9,617 nt of DNA from contig NZ_CAMICL010000064.1 in NCBI RefSeq assembly GCF_946221105.1, positions 1 to 9,617 of the forward strand, given 5' to 3'. Shown here one piece after another: positions 5,708-9,617 of the stretch. The notes beneath the pieces are model-generated. The model saw nothing but the letters and a program-made list of their open reading frames with translations. It was not told the DNA's origin and searched no databases. A program made the translations under genes and the position numbers. The stretch is from an uncultured Corynebacterium sp. Lineage in GTDB: Bacteria > Actinomycetota > Actinomycetes > Mycobacteriales > Mycobacteriaceae. Each line of letters starts with the position of its first letter. The first letter of the stretch is position 1.

Positions 5708-6640
5708 CTAGCGTTCTTCTTCCTTATCGTAGGCCTTGGCCCACGGGTTGGCGCGGGAGGAACCGTAGCGCTGCCGGGACCGGGCAGCGGGAGCAGACGG
5801 AGCCGGGGTCTCAGCAGAAGGCTCCGGGTCGGGGCTGCCGGCGGCGGGGGTGTCGTCGAGAAGCAATTGCTCCTGCTCGGCCTCAAAGCGGCGCCGCTCG
5901 CGGGAGTCGGAGTAGAGGAAGTAGATCAGGCCGGCGGGGGCGGCGAGGCCGAACAGGATCCACTGCAGCCCGTAGGAGAGGTGGTTGCCCGTTTCGAGTT
6001 GCGGCAGCGGGATGGGGTCGAGCACGCCCGCTTCGCCGCCGAGCAGCTGCAGGTACGGCGAGACCACATTGGTGCCGGTCAGCGTGCCGATCTGCGCGGG
6101 GCTGATGGAGTAGACCATGTCGTAGCCCTGCTCGTGCATGGGCGGGTTGGGGTGCTCGCCTTCGTCGGCGCGCAGAAGGCCGGTGAGGGTGACCTCGCCG
6201 GAAGGTGCCGGTTCCACGGCGGGCACTTGGGTGGAGTTTTCGGCTTTGACCCAGCCGCGGTGGACCACGATCGCGCGCCCGTCGTCAAGCACAAACGGGG
6301 TGAGGACCTGGAAAGCGGGTGTGCCGTCGACGGGCCGCAGGCGCAGCAGCACGTCCGAACCTGTGTAGTGGCCGGTGGCGACCACGCGGGACCACTCGGC
6401 GTCCGCCCCCAAGGAGCCGTCGGCACCCACGCGGGAGGACAGCGGCTCCGGGTCGTACTCGAAGGCGGCGGAGATGTGCTCGTTGCGCTCTACCAGCGCC
6501 TCGTTTTTGCCCAGCTGCCACGGCGCCAGGAACGTAAACGCGTAGTAGGAGAACACCCCGATTAACAGCGCCGCGATGACCCAGCCGGGGGTAAGCATCT
6601 GCCGCCACCACGGCTTCGACGTCTGATTCTTGGCGCTCAT
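5708..6640 (-). CDS. SURF1 family cytochrome oxidase assembly protein
   Basis: SURF1 proteins help to insert haem into subunit I of aa3-type cytochrome c oxidase at the cytoplasmic membrane. The 310-residue product has the standard two-helix plan: a membrane helix at about 19-40, an extracytoplasmic domain, and a second helix at about 224-243. Family motifs are visible: APWQLGKNEALVERN after the first helix (39-53), VVHRGWV (125-131), LTGLLRADEG (152-161), and NHLSYGLQWILFGL (219-232) leading into the second helix. The cytoplasmic tail (about 245-310) begins basic (SRERRRFE), then becomes Pro/Ala/Ser-rich and ends KEEER; such a tail is longer than the core family needs. The ATG at 6640 has no Shine-Dalgarno sequence but has a -10 box just upstream. 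It is the first gene of a probable two-gene transcript. No oxidase subunit gene is in the window. Confidence 0.93.
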   Translation of the reverse strand: MSAKNQTSKPWWRQMLTPGWVIAALLIGVFSYYAFTFLAPWQLGKNEALVERNEHISAAFEYDPEPLSSRVGADGSLGADAEWSRVVATGHYTGSDVLLRLRPVDGTPAFQVLTPFVLDDGRAIVVHRGWVKAENSTQVPAVEPAPSGEVTLTGLLRADEGEHPNPPMHEQGYDMVYSISPAQIGTLTGTNVVSPYLQLLGGEAGVLDPIPLPQLETGNHLSYGLQWILFGLAAPAGLIYFLYSDSRERRRFEAEQEQLLLDDTPAAGSPDPEPSAETPAPSAPAARSRQRYGSSRANPWAKAYDKEEER

Positions 6641-6648
6641 GCCGGGTT

Positions 6649-6654
6649 AGTCTA
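6649..6654 (-). promoter_or_regulatory. -10 box of SURF1, probable leaderless transcript
   Basis: On the - strand TAGACT fits the corynebacterial TAnAnT -10 consensus and ends eight bases before the ATG at 6640. No ribosome binding site lies between (AACCCGGC). Transcription would start at or within a few bases of the ATG. No clear -35 box is present. Confidence 0.55.
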
Positions 6655-6682
6655 GTCTCTTCCGAGCGCACCTCCCTGATGA

Positions 6683-6919
6683 GATTGGACAGTCGGTCAA
6701 TGCGCTGACTGGGCACCCGGAAAGATCGGACCGAGAAACGGAAATCCAGGCGCAGGTTACAATTACAATTTTGCGTTCAACAAAGATATCGAAGCGGACA
6801 GCTTTAACTGCTCATCTTTGGTTTGGGCCGCTTACATGGCCTCCACCAACGGGGTAATCGACCTGGATGCCGATGGTGGACCTGGCGTGTACCCCTCCGA
6901 CGTCAGAGATGACGATTAG
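6683..6919 (+). pseudogene. C-terminal remnant of an NCS-motif cysteine hydrolase
   Basis: A reading frame without a start codon runs from just after TGA (6680-6682) to TAG (6917-6919). From about 6755 it reads GYNYNFAFNKD, then FNCSSLVWAAYMAS, GVIDLDADGG and VYPSDVRDDD. The order NCS-LVW-AY, then IDLD-DGG, then VYP-D, is typical of the C-terminal half of permuted papain-like hydrolases (YiiX-type or permuted NlpC/P60), whose catalytic Cys lies in the NCS motif. The N-terminal half, with signal peptide and catalytic His, is missing, so the gene is broken and presumably inactive. In the intact gene it would have preceded the lipoprotein gene at 6958 by about 38 bases, so the two may once have formed an operon. 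Assignment is from memory of the motif. Confidence 0.65.
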
Positions 6920-6923
6920 GTTT

Positions 6924-6943
6924 CACCGTACTGAAATACGGTG
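6924..6943. promoter_or_regulatory. Perfect 7+7 inverted repeat before the lipoprotein gene
   Basis: CACCGTA and TACGGTG flank the six bases CTGAAA. The element lies five bases after the stop of the hydrolase remnant and 14 bases before the ATG at 6958. With no T tract it looks more like an operator for a dimeric regulator than a terminator. Confidence 0.4.
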
Positions 6944-6957
6944 TGGTAGACAAAGGT

Positions 6958-8088
6958 ATGCGTGCGGCGACGACAATCAAGGCTGTTTTTTCTTTCGCGG
7001 TTTTTTCGGGCATTCCCGCCCTGCTGGCGGGTTGTTCGCCAACACAAGATGCAGGTCCAACAGCTTTTACGGCACAGGACTGGTCGGAGCCAGGTAATTA
7101 CATTGTCTCTTACGGTCCGTTGCTTGAGCCCTTTGGGAATAACAGTTCAAACAGCTACTACCTCCATGAACCTAAAGGCCAAGAGATTGCCCACGTGCAA
7201 GGCTCGGGTAGCTGGACTCCGGTAGCTCTCCCGACAAACGGGGGGAGCTACCTCTACTTCGCCGACTCAATACAACAACACGGTCTGCACAGCGGTTCCG
7301 TTGAGATCCACGACTATGACCCCATTACGTATTTCGGATTTTCTCCCGAAGGATCTATGGCGGTTGCCATTGTCAACTCATCGCAATCAGACAAATTCGC
7401 ACATCAAGCGATCGTTCTGAAGGAAGATGGGACCAATTCAACTCACGATCTCCCGTTAGTTCCACACTCGCTCGCTGTCGGTGAAAAACATGCCATCGTA
7501 ATCGGATATACGCCAACCGGAACAGCTAGCGACAGAAGAATGTTTCTCTTAGATGCCGAGGGAGGCGGCAGGGAAATAGCGTTTCCAGATGGCTACGAAG
7601 TCAACTCTCCTGATTTTAAGTATCCACACGTCAACTATCTGGGGGATGGGCTCTTCGAGATTCTCCAGGGACGAGTGGAGAGAAGCCGAACTTTTCTCAC
7701 TGCTTTCGAAGTCCGAGTAAGCGGGGACGACTCGCTCGACACTGAGCAAGTAACCGAGCACGTCATGACACTCCATGAAGATTTTGCTGTCACTCGCACC
7801 CTGCAACGAGGCGAAAACGGGTTCATTGACAAGGAAGGCAGAGTGTTCATCAATAGAAGGGATTCTGCAGATCCCGAGTTAACGGGAACGATTGAGGGAT
7901 TTTCCGAAGAGCAGTTCATTCCCATGAATTCCGCTGGCTTCGATCCCAAATTCGCACTGGAAAAGGGCGGGAAAATTGAAGTGAGGAGCTGGAACGCCCC
8001 GGAGAAACCGTTGACAACCTTCGATTACCACAGTGAAGCGTGTAAGGACTCGAGCTGCGGGGTATCGTCAATTTCCGAGATTGGCTAA
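6958..8088 (+). CDS. Orphan lipoprotein, possible beta-propeller fold
   Basis: I do not recognise the family. The 376-residue product starts with a lipoprotein signal (basic MRAATTIK, hydrophobic core, lipobox LLAGC with Cys26), so it should be lipid-anchored on the outer face of the membrane. The mature part has no further membrane helix. It is made of short beta-strand segments joined by Gly/Asp/Asn turns, for example YLYFAD, YFGFSPEGSMAVAIV, HAIVIGYTP, RMFLLDAEGG and LFEILQGRV, which recalls a beta-propeller; this is inference. Two C-terminal cysteines (ACKDSSCG) may form a disulfide. The ATG at 6958 is preferred because the signal peptide begins there; a GTG at 6943 is in frame but adds only VDKG. 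Initiation signals are weak: AAAGG is very close, and TAGACA (6947-6952) could be the -10 box of a leaderless start. Base use is visibly richer in A+T than in aceE or SURF1. Confidence 0.75.
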   Translation: MRAATTIKAVFSFAVFSGIPALLAGCSPTQDAGPTAFTAQDWSEPGNYIVSYGPLLEPFGNNSSNSYYLHEPKGQEIAHVQGSGSWTPVALPTNGGSYLYFADSIQQHGLHSGSVEIHDYDPITYFGFSPEGSMAVAIVNSSQSDKFAHQAIVLKEDGTNSTHDLPLVPHSLAVGEKHAIVIGYTPTGTASDRRMFLLDAEGGGREIAFPDGYEVNSPDFKYPHVNYLGDGLFEILQGRVERSRTFLTAFEVRVSGDDSLDTEQVTEHVMTLHEDFAVTRTLQRGENGFIDKEGRVFINRRDSADPELTGTIEGFSEEQFIPMNSAGFDPKFALEKGGKIEVRSWNAPEKPLTTFDYHSEACKDSSCGVSSISEIG

Positions 8089-8661
8089 AAGTAGATCGAG
8101 GATTTTCCCTCCGCTTACGCCAGGTGCTTGCGTAACGTCGTGCGCCTGATCCCGAGCCGGTGGGCCACCTCTGCCTTGGGGCGCAAAAGTTCCCCGTAAT
8201 CAAGAAGTTGCCATGATTGTCAACTGAGAGCATTCGGAAGGCACCGGATGGGTCGAGCGGGAGGGATCCGGCAGGATCAATCGTCGCCGGGACAACGTGG
8301 CAAGCGGCAGGACTTATTTTCACAGCTATGACAGATCAAGGCGGATACGCTTGAGCTTGCGGTAAGCACGTCGGCTGCGGTCCTGAGACTTAGTTTTTCG
8401 AGTCTCACAAACCTCTCTTGCTGTCTGGCTCTTCAGGAAAAACTGCATCGAAGTCATCATTGTGCCCCTTGAAGGCGGCAAGCACGGAATCCGCTTCCGC
8501 TCCGGGCAGCTGCCGCAGGCAAGCGGCGGAGCGTAGTAGTCCGCAAAACCACCGCCACCGGCGTACATGCCGACTGAAACTACCACTTCCTTTAGCGAGC
8601 TATCCGCCTATCACGACGCCGTTGTTCTGCTGAAGGTTCTACGAACTGGAGCGGCTGCTAC
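8089..8661. other. Gene-poor stretch with decayed mobile-DNA sequence
   Basis: No intact gene is supported here. It contains the recombinase remnant (8115-8192) and a hairpin TGAGACT/AGTCTCA (8384-8390, 8401-8407; loop of ten bases). It also contains a - strand frame of 86 codons (8586-8326) beginning with a GGGG-containing segment and ending Lys/Arg-rich. In an overlapping - strand frame, a stretch reading ADSVLAAFKGHNDDFDAVFP has plausible coding composition but no start. Frame changes and lack of ribosome sites suggest degraded coding DNA. Confidence 0.55.
8115..8192 (-). pseudogene. C-terminal HTH remnant of a serine recombinase (resolvase/invertase)
   Basis: On the - strand the last codons before TAA (8115-8117) read RPKAEVAHRLGIRRTTLRKHLA. 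This matches the C-terminal DNA-binding helix-turn-helix of Tn3-type resolvases and Hin-type invertases, which typically ends with K/R-AE-A-RLG-RTTLYR-L and then the stop. The catalytic N-terminal domain with its active-site serine is not found upstream; the preceding frame (GNFLITGELL) does not resemble the family. It is a short scrap, evidence that a transposon or invertible element once inserted here. Confidence 0.65.
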
Positions 8662-9525
8662 TCAACTGACTGCGAGGGGCCTATTCGACCCCTGATCAAC
8701 ATCACTCGACACTGGTTCGTCTAGTGGAGCAGCACCGAGTCCGGCAGCAGCTTTGCTCTCCTCCGACTCTGTCAATCCAGCATTCATTCTTATAGTGCTT
8801 TTGATCCACGTAGCCCTAGGTGCAATATTGGTGTGCCACATCAGCATGTCTTTTCCGTCCACGCAGGACGGGTTGTAACCCCCTCCCGTATGGATCGCAT
8901 AGATGGTTGACCCGATATAAACAGGTGCCCCCGAGTCACCACTGCACGATCGCGATGCGGTTGCCGACAGCGCTTCGAACAGATCGGTATAGACTGCAGA
9001 TCCGAAATCTATCTCGTCACGATGAGCGACAATCGTCGTGGTGGCAGACGACGCATAGTCGTGGGTCTCTCCGTACCCCGTCAGTGTTGCCTGCTGGCCT
9101 ATGTCGAGCGGATCCTGCGCTACTTCAAAAGTATCCGCATCAATTCCCGGCCCCACCTCAATCAGAGCAACATCATCTGTATCCGACAATGTGTAGATTC
9201 CGGCGATCCCTGCCCGCTGCCCATCAAACTGCTCTAAGTAACCGTCCATCGACGGATTCTGGGATACACAATGGTGCGCAGTAAGCCAAAACCCATCGCC
9301 CACATAACTCGCGGTACATTCCCTGCGAACCCGAGATGCACCCTCTCTACTGGCAGGGGTTATCACCTGCCACAAGGCAGCAATTCGATTGTCCTTAACG
9401 GGAGTAGTACTCGTCGCCTGCAGTGATGGCCAATCATTCGCCACAGCGTGAGGCAAACCAGCTACAACGCTCGCAACGGTAGCGGCAGCCATCAGGAATG
9501 TGGCGCATTTCCTCTCGACCCTCAT
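8662..9525 (-). CDS. Secreted trypsin-like serine protease (S1 family)
   Basis: The product is a chymotrypsin-fold protease of 287 residues, counted from the ATG at 9525. A Sec signal peptide (about 1-30, ending AVA-N) directs export. The catalytic triad is visible: His85 in LTAHHC, Asp118 in DTDDVALIEV, and Ser198 in CSGDSGAP. Cysteines 70 and 86 and cysteines 194 and 221 are placed for the two usual disulfides (around the active-site His and around the Ser loop). The C-terminal tail after NIAPRATWIKSTI (about 235-246) is about 40 residues, rich in Ala, Ser and acidic residues, and has no membrane anchor, so the enzyme is probably released. An in-frame TTG at 9549 would add MARKKIGG; the ATG is preferred because the signal peptide starts there, but a -10-like TAATGT (9562-9557) close to the TTG leaves that open. 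The residue expected at the base of the S1 pocket is Arg, not the Asp of trypsin. The substrate is unknown. Confidence 0.88.
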   Translation of the reverse strand: MRVERKCATFLMAAATVASVVAGLPHAVANDWPSLQATSTTPVKDNRIAALWQVITPASREGASRVRRECTASYVGDGFWLTAHHCVSQNPSMDGYLEQFDGQRAGIAGIYTLSDTDDVALIEVGPGIDADTFEVAQDPLDIGQQATLTGYGETHDYASSATTTIVAHRDEIDFGSAVYTDLFEALSATASRSCSGDSGAPVYIGSTIYAIHTGGGYNPSCVDGKDMLMWHTNIAPRATWIKSTIRMNAGLTESEESKAAAGLGAAPLDEPVSSDVDQGSNRPLAVS

Positions 9526-9598
9526 GCCCCCGATCTTCTTCCTCGCCAAGAAATAGACATTACCCTTAGTGCCAGGGTGGTTGTGAACGACGAACCGT

Positions 9599-9604
9599 AG
9601 GAGG
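9599..9604 (+). promoter_or_regulatory. Shine-Dalgarno site of the gene at the right edge
   Basis: AGGAGG is followed by eight bases and ATG at 9613, a strong ribosome binding site. It shows that a + strand gene begins at the very end of the window. Confidence 0.7.
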
Positions 9605-9612
9605 TTTTGTTC

Positions 9613-9617
9613 ATGAC
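9613..9617 (+). CDS. Start of a + strand gene cut by the window edge
   Basis: Only ATGAC is present, so the product cannot be named. The strong upstream AGGAGG is the evidence. It is divergent from the protease gene, sharing the 9526-9612 region for promoters. Confidence 0.5.

Noticed and set aside
5185..6105. A 306-codon + strand frame opposite SURF1 and the 142-residue gene
   Set aside because: Ser/Arg-rich antisense frame running through a large inverted repeat, while the - strand holds a clear SURF1 protein.
7916..8323. A 135-codon - strand frame overlapping the lipoprotein 3' end and the recombinase remnant
   Set aside because: The recombinase motif is in a different frame of the same strand, and the remainder of this frame is Arg/Ser/Pro-rich shadow.
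8326..8586. An 86-codon - strand frame in the gap between lipoprotein and protease
   Set aside because: No ribosome site, mixed Gly/Cys then Lys/Arg composition, and an overlapping frame looks at least as coding-like; at best it is degraded coding DNA.
8567..8695. A 42-codon + strand frame starting MPTETTTS
   Set aside because: There is no ribosome binding site, it overlaps the 3' end of the protease gene, and no family resemblance is seen.

Overview
The window reads as chromosomal DNA from a high-GC actinobacterium, most likely a Corynebacterium. The reasons are a homodimeric-type pyruvate dehydrogenase E1 (AceE) next to a divergent DUF3052 gene, an actinobacterial SURF1 gene, a Rib/YPDG-type secreted surface protein, and two genes whose -10 boxes lie so close to the start codon that leaderless transcripts are likely. 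The call rests on gene content and style only; no database search was possible.

Layout, left to right. (1) 27-899, + strand: a secreted, membrane-anchored protein with Rib/YPDG-like repeats. (2) 900-1253: an intergenic stretch with four alternating copies of a GTGAACAAAT-type word, a duplicated 12-mer and a C/A-rich tract, ending at the aceE terminator (1254-1279). (3) 1316-4132, - strand: aceE, starting at GTG. (4) 4310-4720, + strand: a DUF3052 gene divergent from aceE. (5) 4815-4890, - strand: tRNA-Val(UAC) with an encoded CCA end. (6) 4961-5218: a repeat block with three tandem 31-bp units, an inverted copy, a UUCG-type hairpin and a second inverted repeat built of 14-bp units. (7) 5253-6640, - strand: a two-gene unit, SURF1 followed by a 142-residue protein of unknown function.

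(8) 6683 to the right edge is different in character. It is richer in A+T and holds decayed or accessory genes: the C-terminal remnant of an NCS-motif cysteine hydrolase (permuted NlpC/P60 or YiiX-like), an intact orphan lipoprotein of about 376 residues, a stretch of about 570 bases with the C-terminal helix-turn-helix of a serine recombinase, and a secreted chymotrypsin-fold protease on the - strand. The last bases hold a strong ribosome binding site and the ATG of a further + strand gene.

How the genes relate: the left two thirds is conserved central and respiratory metabolism (pyruvate to acetyl-CoA; cytochrome oxidase assembly). The right third is an accessory segment coding for exported proteins, and its recombinase scrap suggests mobile DNA passed through. 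The most unusual signals are the iteron-like repeat block at 4961-5130 and the previously unrecognised gene remnants in the right third. No clearly new multi-gene system was found.
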